From NCBI RefSeq assembly GCF_000735525.1, contig NZ_JMPR01000037.1, positions 1-64,000 on the forward strand: a stretch of DNA of 64,000 nucleotides. The letters run 5' to 3'. Shown in pieces: positions 1 to 8,967 of the stretch (position 1 is its first letter; every line of letters starts with the position of its first letter). The DNA comes from Tatumella ptyseos ATCC 33301. GTDB taxonomy: Bacteria > Pseudomonadota > Gammaproteobacteria > Enterobacterales > Enterobacteriaceae. The notes under the pieces are model-generated. The model had not been told where the DNA came from, ran no database searches, and saw only the letters and a list, made by a program, of their open reading frames with translations. The position numbers and the translations under genes were made by a program.

Positions 1-60
1 AGCTTTTTTTATTATCTGTTGCGGGACAGCACTGCAGTCCCGCAAGCCGGGAGACCCCGG

Positions 61-150
61 TTAATGCAGAATTGCTGTAAAACTGAATGCAGAAATCATC
101 AGTAAAGCAACAATCGTGGTGGTCAGTGCCAGTTTAAGATCAGTATCCAT
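61..150 (-). CDS. ynhF: YnhF-like small inner-membrane protein (29 aa)
   Basis: A 29-codon ORF reads MDTDLK, then a hydrophobic stretch, and ends ILH. E. coli YnhF is also 29 residues, begins MSTDLK, ends in LH and lies next to purR. The stretch from about residue 8 to 28 is one predicted membrane span. A strong AAGGGGG ribosome-binding site lies a few bases before the ATG. E. coli YnhF is a stress-associated single-span membrane protein of unknown role. The identification rests on length, ends, hydrophobicity and position beside purR. A 7-bp GCGGGAC/GTCCCGC hairpin just past the stop codon may end the transcript. Confidence 0.85.
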   Translation of the reverse strand: MDTDLKLALTTTIVALLMISAFSFTAILH

Positions 151-364
151 GCGTCCCCCTTCTCATAAGCACAATAACTGTATGGATATTATTATAATTA
201 CCACACTGTTGCGCAAAAATCTCGTTTTATTGTCCTGACCTTGCTAGAATTGCCGCCCTTCGTTGCGCAACGATGATGCGTGCTGAAATTTCAAGCGCTA
301 TTATCGTCCCGTCACAGGTAAATCGTCCCCCCTACACTACGAACGATTGCCGGAGTCAGGGTAA

Positions 365-380
365 ACGCAAACGATTAACT
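365..380 (+). promoter_or_regulatory. PurR operator in the purR leader
   Basis: ACGCAAACGATTAACT agrees with the PUR box pattern ANGCAANCGNTTNCNT at every fixed position but one. It lies about 40 bases before the purR start codon, which fits the autoregulation known for E. coli purR. No second equally good box was found between this site and ynhF. Confidence 0.75.
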
Positions 381-421
381 CAGCCAGCACAGAATAATGA
401 TAAACCCGGAGTAAGAATTGA

Positions 422-1447
422 ATGGCAACTATTAAAGACGTGGCGAAGCGAGCAGGGGTTTCCACCACCACTGTTTCACATGTCATTAATCAGACCCGCT
501 TTGTTGCGGAAGACACCTGTAAGGCCGTCCGGGAGGCAATTAATGAATTGCATTATTCCCCGAGTGCCGTCGCCAGAAGTCTGAAAGTGAATAACACCCG
601 GACCATAGGATTGCTGTCGACCTCTCTGGAAGCTCCTTATTTTGCAGAGATCATCGAAGTTATCGAAAAGAAATGCTTTGAGCACGGTTATACCCTGATC
701 CTCGGCAATGCCGATAATGATCTGAAAAAACAGCGTGCCTATCTGTCGATGATGGCACAAAAGCGTGTCGATGGTCTGCTGGTTATGTGTGCAGAATACC
801 CACAGGATCTGCTGGATATGCTGGAACAGAACCGTAATATTCCGATGGTCGTTATGGACTGGGGAGTTTCCCGTGGGGACTTTACCGACACCATCCTGGA
901 TAATGCCTTCCGGGGCGGATATATGGCCGGACGCTACCTGATAGAACGTGGCCATCGTGATATCGGCTGTATCCCGGGCCAGATGGAACGCAACACCGGC
1001 GGCGGACGCCTGTCAGGCTTTTTGAAAGCGTTACAGGAAGCCGGTATCACCCTGCGTGATGAATGGCTGGTACAGGGTGATTTCGAACCGGAGTCCGGCT
1101 ATCAGGCGATGCAGCAGTTGCTTTCGCAACCGCAACTGCCTACCGCCGTGTTCTGCGGTGGCGATATTATGGCGATGGGTGCCATTTGTGCGGCTGACGA
1201 ACAGGGATTACGCGTACCGCAGGATATATCAGTGATCGGCTATGACAACGTACGTAATTCACGTTACTTCAGCCCGGCGCTGACCACTATTCACCAGCCT
1301 AAACGTGAACTGGGTGAAAAAGCCCTGGAAATGTTGCTGGATCGTATCGTCAATAAACGCGATGAACCCCAAACCATTGAGGTGAACCCGCGACTGATTG
1401 AACGTCGCTCGGTGATTGATGGTCCTTTTGTCGATTATCGTCGTTAA
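422..1447 (+). CDS. purR: Purine repressor PurR
   Basis: A LacI-family repressor of 341 residues, the same length as E. coli PurR and near-identical to it. The N-terminal helix-turn-helix (about residues 4-23, [20 protein letters not shown]) is followed by the hinge helix (about 48-56) that enters the minor groove. The rest is a periplasmic-binding-protein fold that binds hypoxanthine or guanine as corepressor. In the family it represses de novo purine synthesis and related nucleotide genes. The start is fixed by homology to [14 protein letters not shown] good PUR box in its leader points to autoregulation. ynhF lies upstream on the other strand and punR converges from downstream, as in E. 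coli. Confidence 0.98.
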   Translation: MATIKDVAKRAGVSTTTVSHVINQTRFVAEDTCKAVREAINELHYSPSAVARSLKVNNTRTIGLLSTSLEAPYFAEIIEVIEKKCFEHGYTLILGNADNDLKKQRAYLSMMAQKRVDGLLVMCAEYPQDLLDMLEQNRNIPMVVMDWGVSRGDFTDTILDNAFRGGYMAGRYLIERGHRDIGCIPGQMERNTGGGRLSGFLKALQEAGITLRDEWLVQGDFEPESGYQAMQQLLSQPQLPTAVFCGGDIMAMGAICAADEQGLRVPQDISVIGYDNVRNSRYFSPALTTIHQPKRELGEKALEMLLDRIVNKRDEPQTIEVNPRLIERRSVIDGPFVDYRR

Positions 1448-1456
1448 GCACACCTT

Positions 1457-2359
1457 TTATTCCCTCAGCCATTCCTGGTTCAGTGTGTCGGTATCCCCGA
1501 GGTAGTCCAGAATCCACCGCAGGGCCGGTGAACTCCGCTCCCCGGCCCAACTGACACAACAGGGGCTTTCCGGAAACGGTGCAGGTAACTGTAATTCCCT
1601 GACTTCCCCCCGGGATAGCAGTGGCCTGGCCAGGTGGCCAGGTACCATGGCTACACATAACCCGGCCCTCACGCAGTCGAGCCCGGTCTGCCAGTCCGGC
1701 ACCGGCATACGCCGCTGGTTATCCAGCGACCAGGTGATACGTCGTGGCAATGCCCGGGAGGTATCTTCCAGCATCAGTGAGGGCCAGGCACGTAACCTCT
1801 CCTCTCCCGGCGGGCCGCCGTTAGCCAGGGGGTGGTCGGCACTGACAATGCACCGCCAGTTCAGGTGGCCCATATCACGGAAATCAAAACGCCCGGTCAC
1901 CGGTACGGCCCGGGTTGCACCGATAGCCATGTCCACCCTGCCATCAGCCAGCGCATCCCATACCCCGTTGAAGACTTCTTCGCTGATGTGCAGTTCGATA
2001 TCAGAGAAATGACGATAAAAATCGGTCACCAGTTGCTGCATACGTTGTCGTTTAACAATCCTGTCCACGGCAATGCTTACCTGCCCCCGCCAGCCATTCG
2101 CCAGTTGCTGACATTGCCGACGGGTGGATTGCATTTTTTTGATAACCCCGCGGCTTTCACGGACAAAATGTTCACCTGCCGGAGTGAGAACGACGTCCCG
2201 GTGCTGACGCTCAAATAAAGGCACCGCCAGCCACTCCTCAAGCTGCCTGACCGTATAACTGATCGCCGAAGGCACGCGATGAAGCTCTCTGGCCGCTGCA
2301 CTGAAGCTGCCATTCCTTGATACCGCATCGACGACTTCGAGTGCATATTCAGACCACAT
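1457..2359 (-). CDS. punR: LysR-type regulator PunR (YdhB)
   Basis: A 300-residue LysR-type regulator with an N-terminal winged helix-turn-helix (about residues 3-60, including [24 protein letters not shown]) and a C-terminal effector-binding domain. It is divergent from an MFS transporter and next to purR, which is the position of E. coli ydhB, renamed punR because it activates the purine-nucleoside transporter gene punC. The assignment rests on family plus conserved position. The effector cannot be read from the sequence. The 105-base divergent gap should contain the operator for both genes. Confidence 0.85.
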   Translation of the reverse strand: MWSEYALEVVDAVSRNGSFSAAARELHRVPSAISYTVRQLEEWLAVPLFERQHRDVVLTPAGEHFVRESRGVIKKMQSTRRQCQQLANGWRGQVSIAVDRIVKRQRMQQLVTDFYRHFSDIELHISEEVFNGVWDALADGRVDMAIGATRAVPVTGRFDFRDMGHLNWRCIVSADHPLANGGPPGEERLRAWPSLMLEDTSRALPRRITWSLDNQRRMPVPDWQTGLDCVRAGLCVAMVPGHLARPLLSRGEVRELQLPAPFPESPCCVSWAGERSSPALRWILDYLGDTDTLNQEWLRE

Positions 2360-2464
2360 AATGACCTTTCAAATTTTTTAAACGTTAATCTCAAATATTA
2401 CCGATTCACAACAAGCAATGCACCCTTTTACACTTTGCGCGAAATTTTTATCAGAGGAGATGTC

Positions 2465-3628
2465 ATGAGGCATCCGGTGTTGTTTTTAATTTATCTGGCC
2501 TTACTCAGTATGCTGGGCTTTCTGGCTACGGATATGTATTTACCTGCCTTTGGTGCAATGAAACAGGACCTGGGCACCAGCGCCGGGGTGATCAGCGCCA
2601 GCCTGAGCCTGTTTCTGGCCGGTTTTGCCTGCGGTCAGTTGCTGTGGGGCCCCCTGTCTGATGTGACAGGACGGAAACCGGTATTACTGTGCGGGCTGGG
2701 AATTTTCGCGGCCAGTTGCCTGGCCATGCTATGGGTGACATCTCCGGTGATGTTACTGGCCCTGCGTTTTATCCAGGCCATCGGTGTCTGTGCCGCCGCC
2801 GTCAGTTGGCAGTCACTGGTGCTGGACCATTATCCGGCTTCACGTAGTCAGAAGATTTTTGCCACCATCATGCCCCTGGTCGCACTGTCACCGGCACTGG
2901 CCCCGTTGCTGGGCTCCTGGCTGCTGGCACATTATCACTGGCGTTCGGTTTTTCTGGTGCTAACGTTGATCACCGTCGCTTTAATGGCTTCAACCCTGTT
3001 TGTGCCGGCAGCCTCACGTACCTCCGTCCCCCCCCCGGGCAAAACGACGGATAAAGTCAGGTTTACCGGGCTGCTGGCTGATCGCGTCTATCGCGGCAAT
3101 GTGCTGATTTACTCGGCCTGCTCTGCCAGTTTTTTCGCCTGGCTGACTGGCTCTCCTTTTATTTTGTCCGGACTGGGCTTAACACCGGCGGATATCGGGC
3201 TGAGTTATATCCCGCAGACCGTGACATTTCTGATTGGCGGGTTCGGCTGCCGGTTACTGATGAACCATTTCAGCGCATCACGCCTGCTTCCCTGGCTACT
3301 GGCGCTGTATACCGTCAGCATTATTGGCACCATGCTCGCCGCATACTCCGGCCAGGCTTCGTTACTTTCATTGCTTTTACCCTTCTGCGGCATGGCAATG
3401 GCGAACGGTGCTATTTATCCGGTTGTGGTCTCGGCGGCTCTGCAGCAATTCCCTTCCGCCAGCGGTAAGGCCGCGGCGCTGCAGAATACCTTACAACTGG
3501 GCCTTTGCTTTTTGTTCAGTCTGGTGGTCTCCGGCCATCCTGAGCAACCGCTGATCACCACAGTCACCGCCATGGGAGTGACCGTCCTGCTGGCACTGGC
3601 GGGCTACCGCCAGCAAAAACACGCCTGA
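2465..3628 (+). CDS. punC: MFS purine-nucleoside exporter PunC (YdhC)
   Basis: A 12-span major-facilitator transporter of the Bcr/CflA drug:H+ antiporter branch, about 387 residues. It shares long identical stretches with E. coli YdhC, such as [13 protein letters not shown] near the N-terminus, [14 protein letters not shown] in the loop after span 2, and [14 protein letters not shown]-like and PFC-MA-ANGAIYP segments later. E. coli PunC moves purine nucleosides and is activated by PunR, encoded divergently here. An in-frame start ten codons earlier exists, but the ATG chosen follows AGAGGAGA at good spacing and matches the family N-terminus. Confidence 0.88.
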   Translation: MRHPVLFLIYLALLSMLGFLATDMYLPAFGAMKQDLGTSAGVISASLSLFLAGFACGQLLWGPLSDVTGRKPVLLCGLGIFAASCLAMLWVTSPVMLLALRFIQAIGVCAAAVSWQSLVLDHYPASRSQKIFATIMPLVALSPALAPLLGSWLLAHYHWRSVFLVLTLITVALMASTLFVPAASRTSVPPPGKTTDKVRFTGLLADRVYRGNVLIYSACSASFFAWLTGSPFILSGLGLTPADIGLSYIPQTVTFLIGGFGCRLLMNHFSASRLLPWLLALYTVSIIGTMLAAYSGQASLLSLLLPFCGMAMANGAIYPVVVSAALQQFPSASGKAAALQNTLQLGLCFLFSLVVSGHPEQPLITTVTAMGVTVLLALAGYRQQKHA

Positions 3629-3655
3629 CTCCGCCCTTTTCACCCCGTTCTCCCG

Positions 3656-3689
3656 CTGCTAAGGATAAAATTTATTTCATCCTTAGCAG
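3656..3689. repeat. 11-bp perfect inverted repeat between punC and the cfa promoter
   Basis: CTGCTAAGGAT and ATCCTTAGCAG form a perfect 11-bp stem around a 12-base A/T loop, 28 bases after the punC stop codon. There is no T-run on the plus strand, so it is a poor intrinsic terminator. It may stabilise the punC mRNA 3' end or bind a regulator just upstream of the cfa promoter. Confidence 0.7.
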
Positions 3690-3704
3690 ACTAATGGCCG
3701 ATCA

Positions 3705-3733
3705 TTGAACATTGCGCTTGCAAGGCATATAAT
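3705..3733 (+). promoter_or_regulatory. sigma-70 promoter of cfa
   Basis: TTGAAC and a perfect TATAAT are separated by exactly 17 bases. Transcription would start near 3740 and give a leader of about 200 bases before the cfa ATG. E. coli cfa likewise has a distal sigma-70 promoter with a leader of similar length that is targeted by small RNAs, plus a sigma-S promoter nearer the gene. I could not place the second promoter with confidence. Confidence 0.8.
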
Positions 3734-3940
3734 CACCCGGGTGACAAAATATAAAAATAAGTCACTATATTTATAATAAAATTTAATGTGCTTAAATGGC
3801 ATATGCGCATTTTTCGATAGTTACACTATCCTCTGCTTAGTCTTTAATTATAAATACACGTTTTTGTGAGTTTACTCACGGACCAGTGAAAGTTGTCTAT
3901 TCTTTCTTCAGGTTCAAACAGAACAGGTGATAATAAGCGT

Positions 3941-5089
3941 ATGAGTTCATCATGTGTAGCAGAAGTGGGCCTCAAGGAAAGTCATTGGTATCGTATCGCT
4001 ACTGAAATGCTGGCGATGGCAGATATCAGTATCAACGGTGACCGGCCCTGGGATATCCGGGTAAAAAACTCTGACTTTTTTAAGCGGGTTTTACAGGAAG
4101 GTTCGCTAGGGTTAGGCGAAAGCTATATGGATGGCTGGTGGGAGTGTGAAAGACTGGACCAGTTCTTTTACCGGGTATTAAAAAACAAACTCGATAAACA
4201 ATTACCCCATCATTTTAAAGACACCCTGCGCATCGCTACTGCCCGTCTTAAAAACCTTCAGTCTAAAAAACGTGCCTGGATCGTCGGTAAAGAACACTAC
4301 GATCTGGGTAATGATTTATTCAGTCTGATGCTCGACCCGTATATGCAATATTCCTGTGGTTACTGGAAAGACGCAACCACCCTGGAGGCTGCGCAGGAAG
4401 CGAAGCTGGATATGATCTGCCGTAAACTGGAACTTAAACCCGGAATGACCTTGCTGGATATCGGGTGTGGCTGGGGAGGATTATCTGAGTTTGCAGCCCG
4501 TCATTACGGCGTCAGTGTCCACGGTGTCACTATTTCAGCAGAACAGCAGAAAATGGCCCAGGAACGCTGTAAAGACCTGGATGTCACTATCCTGCTTCAG
4601 GATTATCGCGACCTGAACCTTTCTTTTGATCGTATTGTTTCGGTCGGTATGTTTGAGCACGTGGGTCCGAAAAACTATGCCACCTATTTTGATGTCGTAG
4701 CCCGTAACCTGAAACCGGACGGACTGTTCTTACTGCATACCATTGGCTCAAACCATACTGACCTGAACGTTGACCCGTGGATTGATAAATATATCTTCCC
4801 GAATGGTTGTCTGCCTTCGGTGATGCATATTGCACAGACCAGCGAACCTCATTTCGTGATGGAAGACTGGCATAACTTCGGAGTGGATTATGACACCACT
4901 CTGATGGCCTGGTACGAGCGTTTTCTGGAAAGCTGGCCACAGCTGGAAAGTAATTATGACGAGCGTTTCAAACGGATGTTCACCTATTATCTGAACGCCT
5001 GTGCGGGGGCTTTCCGCTCACGTGATATTCAGTTATGGCAGGTAGTGTTCAGCCGCGGTATTGATGGCGGTTTACGCGTCGCACGGTGA
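3941..5089 (+). CDS. cfa: Cyclopropane-fatty-acyl-phospholipid synthase
   Basis: A 382-residue enzyme, the same length as E. coli Cfa. It transfers a methylene group from S-adenosylmethionine to cis double bonds of membrane phospholipid acyl chains, usually on entry to stationary phase or acid stress. The SAM-binding motif LDIGCGWGG lies near residue 170. The conserved QYSCGYW cysteine segment near 135-142 and the MFEHVGPKNY block are present. A TTG 16 codons upstream keeps the frame open, but the ATG at MSSSC matches the E. coli N-terminus. It stands alone between punC and ribE and has a long untranslated leader. Confidence 0.97.
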   Translation: MSSSCVAEVGLKESHWYRIATEMLAMADISINGDRPWDIRVKNSDFFKRVLQEGSLGLGESYMDGWWECERLDQFFYRVLKNKLDKQLPHHFKDTLRIATARLKNLQSKKRAWIVGKEHYDLGNDLFSLMLDPYMQYSCGYWKDATTLEAAQEAKLDMICRKLELKPGMTLLDIGCGWGGLSEFAARHYGVSVHGVTISAEQQKMAQERCKDLDVTILLQDYRDLNLSFDRIVSVGMFEHVGPKNYATYFDVVARNLKPDGLFLLHTIGSNHTDLNVDPWIDKYIFPNGCLPSVMHIAQTSEPHFVMEDWHNFGVDYDTTLMAWYERFLESWPQLESNYDERFKRMFTYYLNACAGAFRSRDIQLWQVVFSRGIDGGLRVAR

Positions 5090-5110
5090 TCTGCGTGTGA
5101 GGCAAAGAAA

Positions 5111-5138
5111 AATGCAGCCCATGTGGCTGCATTTTTTT
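5111..5138. terminator. Bidirectional terminator between cfa and ribE
   Basis: AATGCAGCC and GGCTGCATT form a 9-bp stem with a 5-base loop, with a T-run on the plus side and a T-run of four on the other. It serves the converging cfa and ribE genes. The ribE stop codon lies within the T-tract. Confidence 0.92.
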
Positions 5139-5760
5139 AGCTTAATGGTGAGGCTTTGGCTGCCAGAACACGTTCGACGGTATCCACAATGGCCTGGGTA
5201 TTCGGGTCAATTTCAATGTTTACGCAACTGCCGATTTTTTTAACCCCCAGCAGGGTGCGCTGCAGTGTCTCCGGGATCAGGTGCACACAAAACTTATTTG
5301 CGCGGACATCCCCGATAGTCAGACTGCAACCATCAATACCGATAAAACCTTTATGCAAAACGTATTTGCTGAGGGAAGGATCCTGCAGTTTAAACCAGAC
5401 TTCTTTATTGTTTTCCGAACTGATGATTTTAACGATCTCTGCGGTCGTCATGATATGACCGGACATCAGATGTCCGCCAATCTCATCTGAAAACTTTGCG
5501 GCCCGTTCAATATTGACCAGGCTGCCGACTGTCACGTCATTAAGGTTAGTGACACGCAACGTCTCTTTGATCAGGTCAAAACTGACCCGGTCTCCGTCAA
5601 TCGCTGTCACTGTCAGACAGCATCCGTTATGCGCCACCGACGCTCCCGTTTCCAGACCCTCTAACCATTGCGGCGGAAATCTGAGTGTATGGGTGCGGAA
5701 CAGAGGTTTCTCTTCCACGGCAACGACTTCTGCCATCCCCTGAACAATACCGGTAAACAT
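5137..5760 (-). CDS. ribE: Riboflavin synthase, alpha chain
   Basis: A 207-residue riboflavin synthase (also called ribC in E. coli). It dismutates two molecules of 6,7-dimethyl-8-ribityllumazine to riboflavin and a pyrimidine by-product. It starts with the family signature [12 protein letters not shown] and contains two lumazine-binding repeats (about residues 1-90 and 95-190), each with a short G-H-GS-NI type segment. It is in its E. coli position, convergent with cfa and divergent from mdtK. I see no FMN riboswitch in front of it, consistent with the switch being at ribB in this group. Confidence 0.95.
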   Translation of the reverse strand: MFTGIVQGMAEVVAVEEKPLFRTHTLRFPPQWLEGLETGASVAHNGCCLTVTAIDGDRVSFDLIKETLRVTNLNDVTVGSLVNIERAAKFSDEIGGHLMSGHIMTTAEIVKIISSENNKEVWFKLQDPSLSKYVLHKGFIGIDGCSLTIGDVRANKFCVHLIPETLQRTLLGVKKIGSCVNIEIDPNTQAIVDTVERVLAAKASPLS

Positions 5761-5943
5761 ATGAACTCTCCCTTACAATTTTGTTCAGAGTACCACAGAG
5801 GTTTCCTGCTGTTTATTCGTAAATGCGGCGTTAGCGTTATCCGCGTCTCTGTTTCTCCGGTTGCTAAGTTTCCAGACACCGTTACACTAAGCAACGAAAA
5901 GGATGTTCTCCTCCATTGCTTCAATTCTTAAACAGGTGTATTC

Positions 5944-7317
5944 GTGCAGAAGTATTTTACAGAAGCGCGCCAGTTGCTGGGGCTCGCGATCCCCGTGATC
6001 CTGGCTCAGGTCGCACAAACCTCAATGGGGTTTGTGGATACTATTATGGCCGGTTCGGTCAGTGCCACCGATATGGCAGCCGTCGCCATCGGTACCTCCA
6101 TCTGGCTACCGGTCATCCTCTTCGGACAGGGATTACTGCTGGCACTGACACCGACGGTTGCTCATCTCAACGGGTCCGGACGACGCAATAAAATTATCTT
6201 TCAGGTACATCAGGCTATCTGGCTGGCCATTTTCCTGTCAATACTGACCATGATTATTCTGTGGAATGCCGGTTTACTGCTTCGTCATATGTCCGATATG
6301 GATCCACTCCTGGCCGATAAAGCGGCCCGCTATCTGCATGCATTAATGTGGGGAGCCCCGGGGTATCTGTTATTTCAGGTCTTACGCAATCAGTGTGAAG
6401 GACTTTCCCGAACTAAACCCGGTATGGTGCTCGGTTTCATCGGGCTGCTGTTTAATATTCCGCTGAACTATATCTTTATTTACGGTCACTTCGGTATGCC
6501 GGCACTGGGAGGCGTGGGATGCGGAGTCGCGACGGCGTCAGTCTACTGGGTAATGTTTCTGGTCATGCGATTCTGGGTAAAACGCATGCCTGCCCTGAAA
6601 GATGTTAATCATCTTGACGTTCGTTCCGTTCCGGACCGCAAAATTCTGATGCGTCTGTTCTGGTTAGGATTACCCGTCGCGCTGGCACTGTTCTTTGAAG
6701 TGACACTATTTGCCGTGGTGGCTTTACTGGTCTCCCCGCTGGGGATCGTTGATGTGGCGGGTCACCAGATAGCGCTCAACTTCAGCTCACTGATGTTTGT
6801 CTTGCCGATGTCAATGGGCGTCGCGGCGACTATCCGTGTCGGTTACCGGCTGGGCCAGGGAGATGCGGCGCAAGCAAAGGTTGCCGCCTGGACGGCTCAG
6901 GGAGTAGGAATAGGTCTGGCCTGTATCACCGCGTTTTTTACCATCGTTTTCCGCCACAAAATTGCGCTGTTATATAATGATGACCCGCAGGTGGTGTTGC
7001 TCGCCGCACATCTGATGTTACTGGCAGGGATCTATCAGTTTTCCGACAGTGTACAGGTGATCGGTAGCGGTATCCTGCGGGGCTACAAAGATACCCGCTC
7101 CATCTTTTTTATTACGCTGGTGGCCTACTGGGTTCTGGGCTTGCCTGGCGGGTACCTGCTCGCACTGACGGATGTGTTCGTCCCCCGGATGGGGCCGGCA
7201 GGTTTCTGGTGTGGCTTTATTATCGGTCTGACCGCGGCGGCCATCATGATGATCTGGCGGATAATCCGGGTACAGCGTTTACCGGCCTCGGTTATCCTGC
7301 ATCGCTCGGCTAAATAA
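5944..7317 (+). CDS. mdtK: Multidrug efflux pump MdtK (MATE family)
   Basis: A 457-residue MATE transporter with 12 predicted membrane spans, the same length as E. coli MdtK (NorM). It exports cationic drugs and dipeptides in exchange for Na+ or H+. The N-terminus [20 protein letters not shown] and the later [20 protein letters not shown] region are almost identical to E. coli. The start is GTG, chosen by homology, with AGGTG about 8 bases upstream. A GC-rich hairpin (CCGGGGC/GCCCCGG) follows the stop codon and may be a weak terminator before the tRNA promoter. Confidence 0.95.
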   Translation: MQKYFTEARQLLGLAIPVILAQVAQTSMGFVDTIMAGSVSATDMAAVAIGTSIWLPVILFGQGLLLALTPTVAHLNGSGRRNKIIFQVHQAIWLAIFLSILTMIILWNAGLLLRHMSDMDPLLADKAARYLHALMWGAPGYLLFQVLRNQCEGLSRTKPGMVLGFIGLLFNIPLNYIFIYGHFGMPALGGVGCGVATASVYWVMFLVMRFWVKRMPALKDVNHLDVRSVPDRKILMRLFWLGLPVALALFFEVTLFAVVALLVSPLGIVDVAGHQIALNFSSLMFVLPMSMGVAATIRVGYRLGQGDAAQAKVAAWTAQGVGIGLACITAFFTIVFRHKIALLYNDDPQVVLLAAHLMLLAGIYQFSDSVQVIGSGILRGYKDTRSIFFITLVAYWVLGLPGGYLLALTDVFVPRMGPAGFWCGFIIGLTAAAIMMIWRIIRVQRLPASVILHRSAK

Positions 7318-7412
7318 TTACCTCCGGGGCTATTTCTTACGCCCCGGATGCTTAAAAATAGCCCGTATAGCACAGTTGCTGCACAGTCAGTATTAAAAAT
7401 AAGTTTTTCCTC

Positions 7413-7441
7413 TTGCCAGCGACCACGAGTGCCGCTAATAT
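7413..7441 (+). promoter_or_regulatory. Promoter of the tRNA-Val operon
   Basis: TTGCCA and TAATAT are separated by exactly 17 bases and followed by a GC-rich discriminator (CGTCCCCGC), typical of stringently controlled stable-RNA promoters. Transcription would start about 25 bases before the first tRNA. Confidence 0.72.
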
Positions 7442-7474
7442 TCGTCCCCGCTGTCAGGCAGATTGATAGCAAAA

Positions 7475-7551
7475 GCGTTCTTAGCTCAGTTGGTTAGAGC
7501 ACCACCTTGACATGGTGGGGGTCGGTGGTTCGAGTCCACTAGAACGCACCA
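7475..7551 (+). tRNA. valV: tRNA-Val (GAC)
   Basis: A 77-base gene with encoded CCA and anticodon GAC in the loop CTTGACATG. The acceptor stem is GCGTTCT paired with AGAACGC. It resembles E. coli valV and differs from the next two copies mainly by compensated changes in the acceptor stem. Confidence 0.96.
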
Positions 7552-7553
7552 GT

Positions 7554-7630
7554 GCGTCCGTAGCTCAGTTGGTTAGAGCACCACCTTGACATGGTGGGGG
7601 TCGGTGGTTCGAGTCCACTCGGACGCACCA
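7554..7630 (+). tRNA. valW: tRNA-Val (GAC), second copy
   Basis: A 77-base gene with CCA and anticodon GAC; the acceptor stem is GCGTCCG with CGGACGC. It is separated from the first copy by only 2 bases, so the two must be processed from one transcript. The sequence appears identical to E. coli valW. Confidence 0.96.
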
Positions 7631-7653
7631 TTCTTTATTCTGCATTCATATTT

Positions 7654-7730
7654 GCGTCCGTAGCTCAGTTGGTTAGAGCACCACCTTGACATGGTGGGGG
7701 TCGGTGGTTCGAGTCCACTCGGACGCACCA
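7654..7730 (+). tRNA. tRNA-Val (GAC), third copy
   Basis: Identical over its 77 bases to the preceding copy and 23 bases downstream of it. E. coli carries two GAC valine tRNA genes here, so this looks like a local duplication. No clear terminator follows. Confidence 0.96.
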
Positions 7731-7866
7731 TGAATTATCTCTTCTGTTTCTGATTTACATCACTATACCCCCGATATTCTCCCCGACGGCTTCACGTTTC
7801 TTTTACTCTGCGTTTTCCTGCATTATTCTCTTACTGTTTACCCGGAAAGCTTATGGAAGCCTCTGT

Positions 7867-8829
7867 ATGCCGAAACGTCTGACCATAAAAGATATCGCCC
7901 GCCTGAGTGGTACCGGAAAATCCACGGTTTCCCGGGTGTTAAACCAGCAGGGAGATGTCCACCCGGAAACGCGCAAGCGTATCGAAGCGGTCATTAATGA
8001 ATACCAGTTTACTCCGTCACGCCCGGCACGCTCCATGCGGGTGAAAGAGAGCCGGGTGATTGGGATCATTATGGCAAGGCTGGACTCTGCCGCGGAGAAT
8101 CAGGCGGTCAGCGCCATGTTGCCCCTGCTCTATCGTCATGGCTATGATGTTCTTATCCTGGAAAGTCGCTTCAGTACCGATAAAGTCACTGAGCATTTAA
8201 CGGTGCTGAAACAGCGTGAAGTCGATGGTGCCATCCTGTTCAGTTTTACGGGACTGACAGCCGGAATGATCGCTGGCTGGGAACCCCATATGGTACTGAT
8301 GGTGCATCCGTGCGACGGATTTTCATCTGTCTGCTATGACGATGCCGGGGCCGTTCAGATGCTCGCTGATCACCTTTTTCAGCAAGGCCATCGCCGGATA
8401 AGTTATCTGGGGGTTAATCAGAGCGACAAAACCACCGGCGAAGACCGCTATCTTGCTTATCTTACGGCGTGTAAAAGACTTTCGTTAACCCCGCACGCCT
8501 CTCTGGGAACACTGGAATATCACAGTGGTTACACCCTTGCCGGAGAGGTCTGCGGCGAAGGTATCACCGCCGTTATCTGTGCAACAGACTCCCTGGCGTT
8601 GGGGGTTTATAAATATCTTGGTGAACACCCGGCACAACAGATCACCGTCGCCGCTATCGGTAATACGCCCTTATTAGGGTTCCTTTTTCCCGCGGTGATC
8701 ACACTGGAGTTTGGCTATGCCAATGCCGGTGAACTGGCTGCCAGACAACTGCTTGCGCACCTCGCACATTCTGCCCCTGCCCGCACTTACCTGCTGAACG
8801 GTCAACTGAATACTGAGATTGCCGGTTAA
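7867..8829 (+). CDS. treR: Trehalose operon repressor TreR
   Basis: A 320-residue LacI-family regulator resembling E. coli TreR. The helix-turn-helix RLTIKDIARLSGTGKSTVSR spans about residues 4-23. The effector domain carries TreR-like blocks such as QREVDGAILFSFTGLT and SVCYDDAGAVQ. In the family it binds trehalose-6-phosphate as inducer and represses treBC. GGAAG precedes the ATG. It lies directly upstream of treB in the same orientation, with a perfect 14-bp palindrome in between that is the likely operator. Confidence 0.93.
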   Translation: MPKRLTIKDIARLSGTGKSTVSRVLNQQGDVHPETRKRIEAVINEYQFTPSRPARSMRVKESRVIGIIMARLDSAAENQAVSAMLPLLYRHGYDVLILESRFSTDKVTEHLTVLKQREVDGAILFSFTGLTAGMIAGWEPHMVLMVHPCDGFSSVCYDDAGAVQMLADHLFQQGHRRISYLGVNQSDKTTGEDRYLAYLTACKRLSLTPHASLGTLEYHSGYTLAGEVCGEGITAVICATDSLALGVYKYLGEHPAQQITVAAIGNTPLLGFLFPAVITLEFGYANAGELAARQLLAHLAHSAPARTYLLNGQLNTEIAG

Positions 8830-8862
8830 CGGCAATTTATTTTGTGATCATACCTCCATTTC

Positions 8863-8876
8863 CGGGAACGTTCCCG
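8863..8876. promoter_or_regulatory. TreR operator upstream of treB
   Basis: CGGGAACGTTCCCG is a perfect 14-bp palindrome in the treR-treB gap, with the central CG typical of LacI-family operators and resembling the GGGAACGTTCCC operator of E. coli treB. A TGTGA half-site about 15 bases upstream could belong to a weak CRP site, but its other half is poor. Confidence 0.8.
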
Positions 8877-8967
8877 ACACAGTCACTGGCAAATTGATTA
8901 TGCTCTGTTCCGGGATGAGTTATACCCCCTCACGTGTGACTTTCAGGGACAACCCCAAGGACTTCCC

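Noticed and set aside
273-584. 103-residue open frame overlapping the start of purR
   Set aside because: It runs through the PurR operator and into purR in another frame, has no ribosome-binding site and no recognisable product.
2435-2464. Upstream in-frame start for punC
   Set aside because: The extra ten codons lack a ribosome-binding site and are not in the family N-terminus; AGAGGAGA sits before the later ATG.
8843-8858. CRP site before treB
   Set aside because: One TGTGA half is good, but the other half (CTCCA) matches TCACA at only two of five positions; noted only under the TreR operator.
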